Shown here: positions 9,500 through 18,121 of the stretch, in pieces
Numbering within the stretch: the stretch's first letter is position 1
Layout: the number at the start of each line of letters is the position of its first letter
Program-made: the position numbers and the translations under genes
Assembly: GCA_027624075.1 (NCBI GenBank)
Contig: JAQBUH010000008.1
Location: 18,510 to 82,509 of the forward strand
Source of the DNA: Chloroflexota bacterium
Lineage (GTDB): Bacteria > Chloroflexota > Dehalococcoidia > Lucifugimonadales > Lucifugimonadaceae
DNA: 64,000 bases
Direction of reading: 5' to 3'
Notes under the pieces: generated by a model
The model's database searches: none
What the model saw: only the letters and a program-made list of their open reading frames with translations
What the model was told of the DNA's origin: nothing

Positions 9500-10567
9500 G
9501 CGTGTCGCTCCCTGTATCTTCTGGGCGTAGCCGTGCCAGCATATTCGAACTGGCGTCAGTTCGTCTGCCAGTTCGTCTGAGCGTGGCTTGAGGCCTCTCT
9601 TGATGCGTGAGGCGCCGGACACTGGCGCTGCGGATTATAGACCCGTGGGGACAGATTGCACGCGCCGGGGCTCAAGTGGCCTGCTTGCCGGACCGAAGGC
9701 AGGCGCCGGGCCGGCGCCGGGAAGGCGCCGGGAAGGCGCCGGATTCGCCGCGGTTACTTTTTAGCGGGCGGGCGTCAAAATACCCGCTCACCACGCACCC
9801 TGCTTGCAGGTCAAGGGTGTCATCGCGGCCTTCCAGGAGCGGCCTTACCGCTAAATCACGGTTAGCCGGGAGATGCGGAGTCAAGTTGGCTCTGTTGACA
9901 TCACCTCTCCCTGCCAGGAGATGGTGACGGAGGGCGGGCTGTTATTGTCATTCTGAGCTTGACTCAGAATCTCTCGGCTGACCGATTTCCTGAGAGATGC
10001 TGAATCGAGTTGGCTCTGCTGACATCATTCTTTCCTCATTCGAGGAACAGGGGCGAGGATTAGTGAGAGCAGCTTCCGGGATTTGTCATGCCGACCTCGA
10101 GGCGCCAGCTGCCGGGTCGAGGTATCTTGCCGCTCAATCACGGTTAGCCGAGAGATGCTGAATCGAGTTCAGAATGACAAAAACACCTTCCCCGTTAACT
10201 CCCTCTTTTCGCAGGTCGGGATGATGTCAACAGAGCCAATCAAGTTCAGGTTGACAGAACTGCGGTCGGGATGACAGATCCCTGAAGCCCCTCTCACAAT
10301 CCATCACCCCTCTTTCTCGAACGTGGGCTCGAACGTGGGCTCGAACGTGGGCTCGAACGTGGGTAGGAGGATGTCATCAGAGCCATACAGATTCGATGTG
10401 TACGGTCCTCCGGACATTCCAATTGGGCCGGAGAACGTCCCGCAGGGAACTTGCTCCACACGGTGACAAAGTGGTCGCCGGGTCCGGCACAGGCGTCGTT
10501 GCCGAAGTGCTGCGCGTATTGCGCGGAGCAAGCGTATGACTCACAGCCTGGCGCTGGTTTGGCCGGG
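9500..10567. repeat. gene-free patch with degenerate REP-like repeats
   Basis: No convincing gene in about 1.07 kb. It holds several diverged copies of one dispersed element. A unit at 9946-9980 begins TGTCATTCTGAG and forms a perfect 8-bp hairpin (ATTCTGAG, 5-base loop, CTCAGAAT). An inverted copy lies at 10149-10179 (ending CAGAATGACA). A partial copy with GAGAGATGCTGAATCGAGTT is at about 9992-10011. The linked segment TTGGCTCTGTTGACATCA occurs at about 9891 and 10010, and inverted at about 10218 and 10369. An 11-bp GC-rich unit (ggcgccgggaa) is repeated three times at 9713-9743. These resemble the intergenic repeat families with a TCATTCTGAG core seen in many environmental genomes. Confidence 0.7.
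10316..10363. repeat. 12-bp tandem repeat, four copies
   Basis: Four exact head-to-tail copies of ctcgaacgtggg. On the minus strand they would encode a TFEP repeat in a short open frame (10304-10531) that I do not believe is a gene. The array is a candidate variable-number repeat. Confidence 0.9.
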
Positions 10568-11668
10568 CTAACTCCTGGTGACGGAGAGTTGCAGGGTCAG
10601 GCTGCCGCTCACGGCGTTTCCATCGTCTTCATATAGCGAAGATGTATAGACGCCGGGCTGTGACGCCAGCGTCCCGAGGTCAGCAACTATCTCGATATCC
10701 CCGCCCGACACAATCCATGTGCGGGCCACGATCACGTTGTCTGGCAGGTTCAGATAGCGGGTGCCTGGCTGCGGTGGCGGCACAATCCGTGCAATCGGAA
10801 CACCACACTCTGCAGAGAAACCTCCGCCTACGCAGTAGGAGGTGAACTGTTCGATCTCCTCCGCTGTGCGAGCGACCGGCAATGGCTCATAGTGGACCTC
10901 AACGGTTGGGAACATTCGGAGACCGTCACGGTTGATGTCCGCCCGGATCCGCAATATCGTGCCATCGAACGTCGGCAGTACCGGAGCCGTCACATCTCCG
11001 CCTTCGAAGTGTTGCACCAGTGCCAGGAAGCGGTCGCTGTATGCGATTCCGATGTTCACCTTGCGGTGAGCAGGGTCAAGGATGTTGTCCCTGTGGCCCC
11101 AGTCAGACCCGGCGTCTTCATAGACCATTGCGTACTGAAGGCGCTGAATGTCCTCGGAAGGGTCCACCTTCTCACAGGTGACATTGGACTGACGGCATAG
11201 CTCGTTGAATTCCGCCTCGGAGAAACCTGTGCGGGCGGCGTTTTCGGAAATGTAGCTGGTGCCGCCGGTCTGGCTGTAGACCATGTAGGGCTTCCGTCCG
11301 TCCAGCCACCAGTGCCCCAGGTAACGGCTCTCGAGCATGTCATCCGCGTGCTGCTGCGCGGCAGGGTTGGTCCCCATCGAGACCGGAGGCAGGCCGTAAA
11401 GTTTGCGGTCCCCGTTGATGTATTCCAGGGCAAGCAGCTTGAGGTCTTCGACTGTCAGGTCTGACTTGGCGACCGACCGTGTCGGCGTCTCCTCCGGTTC
11501 ACCCTGGGAAGATGCCGATGTGCCGGGCGCAGCTATAACCGGATTGGGCACTGCAACGGTCTTCTCGGTGGCAGACAGGTCCCTGGCGAACTCCGCAACA
11601 CGCGGATACTGGATCACGCTCACAAGGGCGAAGAATGACAGAACTGCTATTCCGGTTCTCCAGGACAT
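10568..11668 (-). CDS. secreted CAP/SCP-domain protein
   Basis: A 366-residue exported protein with an N-terminal hydrophobic segment (about residues 5-22) that acts as signal or anchor. A low-complexity linker follows. A CAP (SCP/PR-1-like) domain from about residue 75 to 215 carries the family features: the LALEYINGDRKLYGLPP helix, the HADDML helix, ENAA, and WGHRDNILDPAHRKVNIGIAY, which supplies the His/Glu cavity. The C-terminal third (about 225-366) looks like a beta-rich extracellular module of the kind that follows CAP in SAR202-type and Chloroflexi proteins. The biochemical role of bacterial CAP proteins is not settled. It stands alone on the minus strand. Confidence 0.85.
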   Translation of the reverse strand: MSWRTGIAVLSFFALVSVIQYPRVAEFARDLSATEKTVAVPNPVIAAPGTSASSQGEPEETPTRSVAKSDLTVEDLKLLALEYINGDRKLYGLPPVSMGTNPAAQQHADDMLESRYLGHWWLDGRKPYMVYSQTGGTSYISENAARTGFSEAEFNELCRQSNVTCEKVDPSEDIQRLQYAMVYEDAGSDWGHRDNILDPAHRKVNIGIAYSDRFLALVQHFEGGDVTAPVLPTFDGTILRIRADINRDGLRMFPTVEVHYEPLPVARTAEEIEQFTSYCVGGGFSAECGVPIARIVPPPQPGTRYLNLPDNVIVARTWIVSGGDIEIVADLGTLASQPGVYTSSLYEDDGNAVSGSLTLQLSVTRS

Positions 11669-12239
11669 ATCAGTGGGCCTATCGACTGTGGATGGAACCT
11701 GATCGGGGCTCAGGGGCTGGCGTGCCGGAAATTACGCGGACGCTTACGATTCAACCAGCCTCTAGCCTGTGTGGAAGTCTCGCGCTCGAACCGGAATTTC
11801 CAGGGTTGTGAGGGAGTGGATTGAGATTGAGAATGGATACCGGTCACCTGCGGGAGGGGCGCGATGAGGCGGGTTCCGTCACCACCTTGTTGGCATCAGC
11901 AGTGAGATTTCGACAGGACGCGTTGCGTTTCGAGGTCCGCGTTGCGGTGGCGGACATCTGTCGAGAAGAGCTGGCCGTGTGTGAGGCGATCGGACACCTG
12001 CCGGTTGCGCCAGTTTCGGACACGATGCGCAGTGCCATGGCACGAACGCTTCGCCATGTCTGATGCCGGCGCGTGCACGCCACCCGCTTTCCCGGCTCAT
12101 CCATCGAGCCAGTGGCGAGCTGGCATCAAGAGCGCGTGCGCATCAAACTCTGATCACACCCCTTTGCATCGGCGCTCCAATCTGCACTCCGCAGAATATG
12201 AAAACCCGCAAACCTTTCAGACGCTCCGGAGACACACCG
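11669..12239. other. intergenic stretch without a convincing gene
   Basis: About 570 bases. Short frames exist on both strands (for example 11821-12063 plus), but none shows a recognisable domain or a clear ribosome site. I see no repeat or RNA gene. Confidence 0.35.
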
Positions 12240-12467
12240 ATGACCTTGCACAAGCCGCACAACCCGGTAAAACTTACCCCGTACGCGTCCTACGATGAGC
12301 GAGGTATCGCTCTGGAACGCTGCCCAAATTGCCAGAATGAGAAGATCTCGAAGACGCCGCGCCGCAAAGGCGGTCCAACGATGTATCACTGCCGAAGGTG
12401 CGGCTACTTGACGAACATCGACCTGGTGTTCGACACGCACCGTCTTCTATGCCACCGTGCCGCCTGA
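12240..12467 (+). CDS. small zinc-ribbon protein
   Basis: A 75-residue protein with a four-cysteine zinc ribbon: CPNCQ near residue 27 and CRRCGY near residue 51, separated by a basic stretch (KISKTPRRKGG). The ATG at 12240 has a weak GGAGA site 9 bases upstream; an in-frame ATG at 12198 is the alternative start. I do not recognise a specific family. Its size and single ribbon suggest a nucleic-acid-binding or accessory protein, but that is inference. It lies between the CAP gene and the broken YCII gene with no obvious partner. Confidence 0.5.
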   Translation: MTLHKPHNPVKLTPYASYDERGIALERCPNCQNEKISKTPRRKGGPTMYHCRRCGYLTNIDLVFDTHRLLCHRAA

Positions 12468-12548
12468 ACGTAAGGCAGCGGCCGGGCCAGTGATTGGACA
12501 CTCACGAAAACATAGTTCAGCAAATGCGCTCGGAGATATGCAGCCGAG

Positions 12549-12905
12549 TTAGCTCTGCTCGAACTCCATCAGCGGCCTGACCTCCACCGATCCGCCCTCG
12601 ACGATTGGCATCTTCTTCGCTGACTCCGCCGCTTACTCCCATGAGTTTGCCTCGACAATGTAGAAGCCGCCGAACTGCTCCTTCGTCTCAGCGAACGGTC
12701 CATCTGTGACTGTTGCCTGTCCGGCCTGAATTCGCACGGTATGTGCGGTGCTTACCGGCATCAGAGCGTCTCCGGCCAGCATCTTCCCGGACTTCTGAAG
12801 GTCCTCGGTATACGCAAACCACTCTCCAAGGTTCTGCCGCACGTCTTGCTCGCTGAGATTGGACCGGTCTGCTTCGGTTGAGTAGATCAGTAGAGCGAAT
12901 CGCAT
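12549..12905 (-). pseudogene. YCII/DGPF-domain protein interrupted by an in-frame TAA
   Basis: Reading from the ATG at 12905 (AGGAGA ribosome site just upstream), the product is a YCII-related (DGPF) protein: MRFALLIYST at the start and the signature DGPFAETKEQFGGFYIVEA. Translation stops at a TAA at 12635-12633, codon 91. The same frame then continues through codons AAESAKKMPI and EGGSVEVRPLMEF to a natural TAA at 12549. The extension is exactly the expected family C-terminus, giving 118 residues. A single GAA-to-TAA change explains the break. The family is small and of uncertain function, often beside ECF sigma factors, which I do not see here. It may be a real pseudogene, a strain variant or a sequencing error. 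Confidence 0.8.
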
Positions 12906-13072
12906 TTTGTTCTCCTGTCGCTGAAAGATGTCAGAACCACGACGAATCCGGACAGCTGGTTTCGACACGGCGTAACCGGGGATCTGCCGGCACGAAGCGG
13001 GATTTTACGCTGAGCGTTCGAGTTTGCCGGGTGCGGTGACAGTCCTGGACCGTCGCTGGCTCAGATAACGAA

Positions 13073-13105
13073 GCGGGCCGCCCGGTTGCGACCGGGGCGG
13101 CCCGC
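13073..13105 (-). terminator. strong hairpin terminator after the spondin-like gene
   Basis: A perfect 11-bp stem (GCGGGCCGCCC with GGGCGGCCCGC) encloses an 11-base loop, 32 bases beyond the stop of the minus-strand gene. On that strand it is followed by TTCGTTATC, a modest T-rich tail. Probably an intrinsic terminator. Confidence 0.6.
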
Positions 13106-13136
13106 ATTCTGTTCAGGCGATTGGTGACTGGTGAAG

Positions 13137-13865
13137 CTAGTCGTCGTTACCGCCGCTGACGCGTGTGATCGTGATCACGACCGCCGGGTTGTGCCAGTCG
13201 TGCTCCGCAGGGACGAGATCGGCAATACCGTGAACACCGTTGCCAACGTAGACGTAGCCTTCTGCGCCTGCGGTGTCCCTCACGCCGCCGTTGCCACAGG
13301 GTGGCCCCGGAATGAACACGCAGTCTTCGTTGTTGGCCTCAGTCCCAGCGTCGTAGCCGGCTGAGACGTAACGCACACTCCCGCGCCGTGGCAGGTCAAC
13401 TCCGCTCAGCCCGACGAACGTGTCGTTGGTTGTGACAAGCATCCCGGCGAGCGAGATCTGATCGGCGTCGCCTCTCGTTGTGATCATCGCAGACGCTGTC
13501 TCCCCTGGCAGAATCGGTCCACCGGCCCCTGTGAGAGTGATGACCTGTGCGACGCTAGAGCTGTCTTCGAGCATCTGTGCGAACGGCGCAAGAGTGGCGT
13601 CTTCTGCCAGTCCGGCGAATTCCGGACTGGCCGGCGCGCCTAACTGGAAGATCGGGTCCAGGGTCGATTTGTGAGTAGCCACCACCGCGGGTGAAAGGAT
13701 CTGACCCCTGGTGATGTTAGTGATCGTTACTTTGTACCGTGCGCCACCGCGATCACCATCGTCACCTGAGGCTATCGAGGTGAGCGCGAATACTGCCGCG
13801 GCGGCAAGTGCCACTAGCACCGCCAGCGGAACGAGACTGCGACGTCTGGTTAGTTGGGCGACCAT
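13137..13865 (-). CDS. secreted spondin-domain protein
   Basis: A protein of about 242 residues with an N-terminal signal/anchor helix (LVPLAVLVALAAAAVFAL) and one spondin N-type domain. Family features are YKVTITNITRGQILSPAVVATH at the start of the mature domain, GLAEDATLAPFAQML, GPILPGETASA, ISLAGMLVTTNDTFVGL and the acidic repeat near HGIADLVPAEHDW. I chose the ATG at 13865, which has an AAGGA site upstream, over the ATG at 13883. Bacterial spondin-domain proteins are exported and of unknown function. The gene is alone and ends before a strong hairpin. Confidence 0.8.
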   Translation of the reverse strand: MVAQLTRRRSLVPLAVLVALAAAAVFALTSIASGDDGDRGGARYKVTITNITRGQILSPAVVATHKSTLDPIFQLGAPASPEFAGLAEDATLAPFAQMLEDSSSVAQVITLTGAGGPILPGETASAMITTRGDADQISLAGMLVTTNDTFVGLSGVDLPRRGSVRYVSAGYDAGTEANNEDCVFIPGPPCGNGGVRDTAGAEGYVYVGNGVHGIADLVPAEHDWHNPAVVITITRVSGGNDD

Positions 13866-14170
13866 AGCTGGATTCCTTTGCATACTGTTGAGCGCCGGCC
13901 GGCGTGTGACCTGCCGGCTCAGGCCGGATTGCGCTTCATTAACCGGCGGCGGAATCAGCTTAGGAACGGATGTGAGAACAGATCTTACGAAAGCATTACA
14001 ATTCTCTTAACAGAGTCCCGGTAAACGATGACTACCGGCTCGTCAGGCGGCGCACCATACTGATCCGCCTGCGGTATCATTCCTGTTTTCGATAGGGACG
14101 TCTGACCATCCAGAGGGTGAAGGTCCCGGTCGCGGCGGTCCGCGGGTTTCATTCAATTAAGGGGAGGTCG

Positions 14171-14803
14171 ATGGCGCTATTACTTGGTGACAGGGTCCCG
14201 AATTTCCAACAGGATTCGACCGACGGCACGATCGATCTCTACGAGTATTTCGGCGATAGCTGGGGTGTTCTGTTCTCGCATCCGGCTGACTACACCCCCG
14301 TCTGCACGACTGAGCTGGGCGCCGTTGCTGGAATGATGGGCGAGTTCGACAGGCGCAACGTTAAGGTGATTGCCCTGAGCGTGGACAAGATCGGGAATCA
14401 CGCAGGCTGGGTCAAAGATATCGAAGAGACCCAGAAGGTGAAGATGAACTTTCCGATCCTTGCAGACGGAGACAGATCCGTGTCAGAGCAGTACGGAATG
14501 ATCCAGGCTGACGGCACGAACATGACTGTCAGGTCTGTGTTCATCATCGACCCGAAGAAGACCCTGCGGCTGACCTTGACCTATCCGGCATCGACGGGAC
14601 GAAACTTCGCCGAGATACTTCGTGTGATCGATTCGTTACAGCTCACAGACGGCTACAAGGTCGCAACGCCTGCGAACTGGCGGGACGGTGGCGATGTAGT
14701 GGTGCTCCCCGCGGTCTCAGACGAAGACGCAGACAGGATGTTCACCAAGGGAATCGACCGGCAGCGGCCGTACCTCAGGGTGACGCCTCAGCCGAACAAG
14801 TAG
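14171..14803 (+). CDS. 1-Cys (Prx6-type) peroxiredoxin
   Basis: A 210-residue thiol peroxidase that reduces hydrogen peroxide and organic hydroperoxides. The peroxidatic cysteine is Cys45 in the motif PVCTTELG. The long C-terminal extension with VVLPAVSDEDA and RPYLRVTPQP is typical of the Prx6 subgroup, which usually lacks a resolving cysteine; I see no second conserved Cys. The ATG at 14171 follows a very strong AAGGGGAGG ribosome site by 3 bases, and upstream in-frame starts have none. It is monocistronic and converges on the MTA phosphorylase gene. Confidence 0.93.
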   Translation: MALLLGDRVPNFQQDSTDGTIDLYEYFGDSWGVLFSHPADYTPVCTTELGAVAGMMGEFDRRNVKVIALSVDKIGNHAGWVKDIEETQKVKMNFPILADGDRSVSEQYGMIQADGTNMTVRSVFIIDPKKTLRLTLTYPASTGRNFAEILRVIDSLQLTDGYKVATPANWRDGGDVVVLPAVSDEDADRMFTKGIDRQRPYLRVTPQPNK

Positions 14804-14839
14804 GTCCGCAAAGGCAAATCGGCGCCGGCGTTGCCGGTC

Positions 14840-15739
14840 TCACCAGCCGCCGCTGCCGGAGATCCTGCCTGCAATCACTGAAAGGCGCCTCGCCATCTCA
14901 GGAGAGCGCTGCTGCGGCTCGGTCGCCACCGCATGTTCGAGCGAGCGGTGGCATCCCGAGCTGCAGGGGGCAGGCAGTCCGGCGATCAACGGCACTGCCG
15001 CCGAGACGAGGTCGCGCGCGTGGCCCGCGTTCTTGCGCAGGACCTCAAGCACCGAGGCGGTCGAGACGGCTGCGTGCTCGTCGTGCCAGCAGTCATAATC
15101 GGTCACCATCGCCACGGTTGAGTAGCAGATCTCTGCCTCCCGGGCGAGTTTCGCCTCTGGCATGTTCGTCATGCCGATCAGGTCGGCGCCCCAGGAGCGG
15201 TGCAGTTCGGACTCTGCGCGCGAAGAGAACTGCGGGCCTTCCATGACGACGTATGTGCCGCCTCGGGCAGCTTCGATTCCAAAAGAGTGGGCTGCGCTTG
15301 CCAGGCATTCGGCTGTTGCGGCACATACGGGATCAGCCATGCTGACGTGGGCTACAAAGCCGGTCCCAAAGAATGAGTTGTCACGGGCGAACGTGCGGTC
15401 AATGTACTGGTCGACCAGCACGAACGTGCCCGGCGCAAGGTCCTCCCGCAGCGAGCCGACTGCGCTGAACGAGATGATCCTTGTCACCCCGGCGCGTTTC
15501 ATCGCCTCTATGTTCGCACGGTAGTTGATTTCGCCCGGAGGGATCCTGTGACCGCGACCGTGCCGAGGCAAGAAAACCAGCCTGTGACCTTTGAAATCGC
15601 CGATCAACAGTTGGTCGGACGGCTCGCCAAACGCGCTCTCTATCGTGACCCACTGAGCGTCGCCGAACCCTGGCAGGTCATAGAGCCCTGTGCCACCGAT
15701 GATTCCGATCGCGGGCGGAGAAGTTGGTTCAGTTGTCAT
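14840..15739 (-). CDS. mtnP: S-methyl-5'-thioadenosine phosphorylase
   Basis: This phosphorylase of the purine-nucleoside phosphorylase family II splits methylthioadenosine, a by-product of polyamine synthesis, into adenine and methylthioribose-1-phosphate. Family marks are IGIIGGTGLYDL at the N-terminus (phosphate loop), FLPRHGRGHRIPPGEINYRANI, the substrate motif EGPQFSSRAES and GMTNMPEAKLAREAEICY, and DYDCWH. I prefer the ATG at 15739 (MTTEPTS); a GTG at 15760 is possible. The enzyme feeds the methionine-salvage side of the metabolism represented at 58.5-62.1 kb (metK, ahcY, PfkB kinase). Confidence 0.92.
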   Translation of the reverse strand: MTTEPTSPPAIGIIGGTGLYDLPGFGDAQWVTIESAFGEPSDQLLIGDFKGHRLVFLPRHGRGHRIPPGEINYRANIEAMKRAGVTRIISFSAVGSLREDLAPGTFVLVDQYIDRTFARDNSFFGTGFVAHVSMADPVCAATAECLASAAHSFGIEAARGGTYVVMEGPQFSSRAESELHRSWGADLIGMTNMPEAKLAREAEICYSTVAMVTDYDCWHDEHAAVSTASVLEVLRKNAGHARDLVSAAVPLIAGLPAPCSSGCHRSLEHAVATEPQQRSPEMARRLSVIAGRISGSGGW

Positions 15740-15891
15740 GGATGCCAAGTCTAACGGCACGCGGCGTCAACGAAGAAGGCGAACGGACGCGCAGAGCCGG
15801 ACTGGCGGCGGGAAGTGGTCTCTCCCCATCTGCCAGTCAGGCTCTCCGTTGGGCGGACTAATGAGTCAGTTACCGCCTCGCGCCGTTTGTC

Positions 15892-16628
15892 TTACCTGGA
15901 CTTCTGACTACCGGCATTTGCAGTGGCCGGGGTCTGAAGGCCCGGGGCGAAATCGATACCCTTGCCCGGATTCTCACGCTGCTGCAGCATTTCCCATTTC
16001 GTCATCCCGGCAGCGACGTCAACGATCACGTCATCTATGTACTGCGTAGGTGTATTCATGCTGGCGCCCCGCGGGCGGGTGACCTGGATGGCGACATCGT
16101 ATGTGCCTTCCAGCAAGAACATCTCGGTGCATAGCGTTCCCCGGACAGTCTCGGCGGGTGCCATGCGCCCGACGAGAATCGAGTCGGCCACGGCGCCATT
16201 GACCAGCAACTCGAAGAGTCCGCCGGTGTGGTTAGGGACCCACGGGTTCATTGTGGCTACGTTTGCAGAGATGGAGACGGTGGCGCCGCCGCGGCCGATC
16301 TCGAACTGCGCTGGCGCAGGCCGCCGCCTTCAAACAGGTCAGGATTCGAGTTGCGGCAGACAGGGTCGGGACCGCACCCGCCGTCGTCCATGACCGCCTG
16401 GCCCGCCTTCAACTTGACGGCGAGGCTCGGCGTTGAGTCACCGTCAACATCGAACAGTTCCACGGCCGGCACGCCAATGGTGCCGGTCGACGTTGTGTAG
16501 AGCTCCCAGCCGGACAGGTCGCCGGTCTCGAAATCGCCGTTCGTGCTCACTATCGCTGCCGAAGCTGCAACGGTCAGCGAGCCCATGAGCGCGAACGCTA
16601 CGACCGGTACTATCATTCGTCTGAGCAA
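15892..16628 (-). pseudogene. secreted beta-rich protein split by a frameshift
   Basis: Two adjacent minus-strand frames are halves of one gene. The first (16628 to about 16300) has a signal peptide (VVAFALMGSLTVAASA) and the motif NGDFETGDLSGWE, common at the start of jelly-roll modules in secreted or surface proteins. The second frame, entered by a one-base shift near 16300-16320, continues as AQFEIGRGGATVSISANVAT and runs through FELLVNGAVADSILVGRM to a stop at 15892. Joined, the product would be about 245 residues. Function is unknown. Either a real mutation or a one-base sequencing error in the GC-rich stretch could explain it. Confidence 0.65.
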
Positions 16629-16936
16629 GATTCACCTCCTGGCAGGCTGCGCAATGGCGAATGTGTGGGTCACCGCTGTCTGCGCAGTCGGATCCAAAAG
16701 CTCAAGTGAGCAAGGACTCCCGATCCGGTTATATCGAGTGTTGGCGACCCGCTAACGGGACGCACCGGGTCCTGTGGTCGGAAAGAGTTGGGAGGAGGTG
16801 TTCGTTACGGGTGGCCGGAGGGTGAAAAGGGGCGGCCGGCTGAGATTGAGTTGAGTTTGGCCGCAGCCGCGTCTGCCAGTCCGGGCACAGGGTTGGCGCG
16901 GCGTGTCAATATGGATTGGATTACGTGTGGTCTCAT
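16629..16936. other. intergenic, nothing recognised
   Basis: About 308 bases between the split secreted-protein gene and tRNA-Leu. It should hold promoters for both; I could not identify confident -35/-10 boxes. Confidence 0.3.
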
Positions 16937-17024
16937 GCCGGGGTGGCGGAATGGCAGACGCAGCGGGCTTAAACCCCGCGGCCTGTTAAAGGGCGTGTGG
17001 GTTCGAATCCCACCCTCGGCACCA
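16937..17024 (+). tRNA. tRNA-Leu (anticodon TAA), CCA encoded
   Basis: A class II tRNA. The acceptor stem pairs GCCGGGG with CCTCGGC (one G-T pair). The anticodon stem GCGGG/CCCGC encloses the loop CTTAAAC, giving anticodon TAA, which reads UUA/UUG. A long variable arm follows, then the T arm GTGGG-TTCGAAT-CCCAC and an encoded ACCA end. It lies at the left boundary of the rearranged, phage-bearing region, and tRNA-Leu genes are frequent integration sites. I found no second copy of its 3' end in the window. Confidence 0.97.
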
Positions 17025-17028
17025 TAGA

Positions 17029-17061
17029 CCTGGTCCTCCCTGGTCTTCGCGGGAGGCCAGG
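17029..17061 (+). terminator. hairpin after tRNA-Leu
   Basis: An 11-bp stem with a one-base bulge (CCTGG-t-CCTCCC with GGGAGG-CCAGG) starts 5 bases after the tRNA. There is no T-run, so it may be a processing or termination hairpin. Confidence 0.45.
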
Positions 17062-17103
17062 CATGACCGGGTTGCGGCCGCTGGCTCCGAATGCCACGGG
17101 CCG

Positions 17104-17322
17104 CTAGCCGCGCTGTTCCCAGTTATCAGCGAGCCGGTCGTATCGCTCATGCAGGGCGGTCACGGTCTCCGCCGCAATGGGCAGCCGTGAATTCACCAGC
17201 TGAACATTGGATTCCAGGTGGTGACGGCGCTGCATCCCGACTATCGCCACATCGAATGAGAGGGGGTGCAGTGATGTGGGGTCGCCTTTGCGGCCGGGAT
17301 GCTTTTTCCGTTTGTTACTCAT
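17104..17322 (-). pseudogene. chimeric 72-residue frame: small conserved ORF head fused to an aldo/keto reductase tail
   Basis: The first about 22 residues (MSNKRKKHPGRKGDPTSLHP) look like a short basic protein I associate with Chloroflexi genomes. The rest, from about DVAIVGMQRRHHLESNVQL to NWEQRG, reads like the extreme C-terminus of an aldo/keto reductase, in which a V-I-V-G strand is followed by a helix with L-x-x-N. No upstream reductase body exists. I read this as a junction of two gene fragments beside tRNA-Leu, and so as a scar of recombination. The remainder of 17025-17465 shows no other gene. Confidence 0.45.
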
Positions 17323-17465
17323 TACTCAGCTTCAGATGCCAATAGAACTTCGCTCAGTTGATCCTGATGACTCCACGAGATCAAATCGGTGACCACGCCT
17401 TCAAAGGGGCGACGAGCATATTCAGTCCAAACATCTTGGCGGTTTGACCGATCATCGAGAACTAC

Positions 17466-18110
17466 TTAAGGATGCCATACAGTCGTCTTTTCTAAGATGT
17501 TGTTGAAGCGATAACTCCAACGCTCCGCTATAGCGCGAGCGGCTGATTCGTTCGTCTGAGTTAATGGCTGGATCAACAGATTCCGACCTGAATTCACATG
17601 GAACTTGATTTGCGTAGGCTCCCTTGCCCCCTGCACCTGATAGTCAGTGTCGTATTGCACTCCAGATCGAATTATCAACGTCTCAACTTCGGCATCGAAG
17701 TCCAGCCGCGTATGTGGCCGACGTTTCTCAACTAGCCTGCCCACATTGATCATCGCCTGTACCAAACCATGCACAGCAGTGGGGCCGCTGCTCACATCAG
17801 CCAGATCAACGCTAAGTTCATTGACCTGAAGGTCTGAGTGATATTGAGTTGCTATGCGCCGAATATCAGATAGAGTTTTCCGACTCAAAGCGAGACCGTT
17901 CTGATATAGGTACTCGATGGTTTCGCCGGAGTCTGTAAGCCTAGGTGTTCCTGAGATACCCTTCTCCAGAAATATCTCAAAGTAGTCACCGTCAGCTCTC
18001 ATGAAAGGAGTAACGATCACACAAAAATGTGCGTTAGAAACCGTCTCAAACCGATCACCAAGGGAACGCACGTAGGCATTTGCGAGTTCTGAGCATGATT
18101 GATCAGCCAT
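17466..18110 (-). CDS. DUF1828-family protein (accessory module, second gene)
   Basis: A 214-residue protein. Residues about 20-110 match DUF1828: an IVTPF strand, then GDYFEIFLEK, RLTDSGETIEYLYQNGL, and the helix LSRKTLSDIRRIATQYH. The C-terminal half (about 120-214) would correspond to the DUF1829 region usually fused to it (HTRLDFDAEVETLIIR, IKFHV). The start is ATG 18110, with an AGGGA site 8 bases upstream and 11 bases after the stop of the partner gene. Base composition is visibly lower than the neighbours: two 60-base lines I counted (17581 and 17821) have 32 and 25 G+C, against 38 in a terminase line (19081). DUF1828 proteins are common in phages and mobile islands and have no established function. 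Foreign origin is inferred. Confidence 0.72.
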   Translation of the reverse strand: MADQSCSELANAYVRSLGDRFETVSNAHFCVIVTPFMRADGDYFEIFLEKGISGTPRLTDSGETIEYLYQNGLALSRKTLSDIRRIATQYHSDLQVNELSVDLADVSSGPTAVHGLVQAMINVGRLVEKRRPHTRLDFDAEVETLIIRSGVQYDTDYQVQGAREPTQIKFHVNSGRNLLIQPLTQTNESAARAIAERWSYRFNNILEKTTVWHP

Positions 18111-18121
18111 GTCTACGTCCC

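Noticed and set aside
10304..10531. Minus-strand frame with TFEP repeats as a protein gene
   Set aside because: The repeat is a translated 12-bp tandem array; the remaining sequence has no domain and no ribosome site.
11821..12063. Possible 80-residue helical protein
   Set aside because: An overlapping frame of similar quality exists on the other strand, and no start signal favours either.
16788..17027. Plus-strand frame running through the tRNA
   Set aside because: It overlaps the whole tRNA-Leu and has no protein features.
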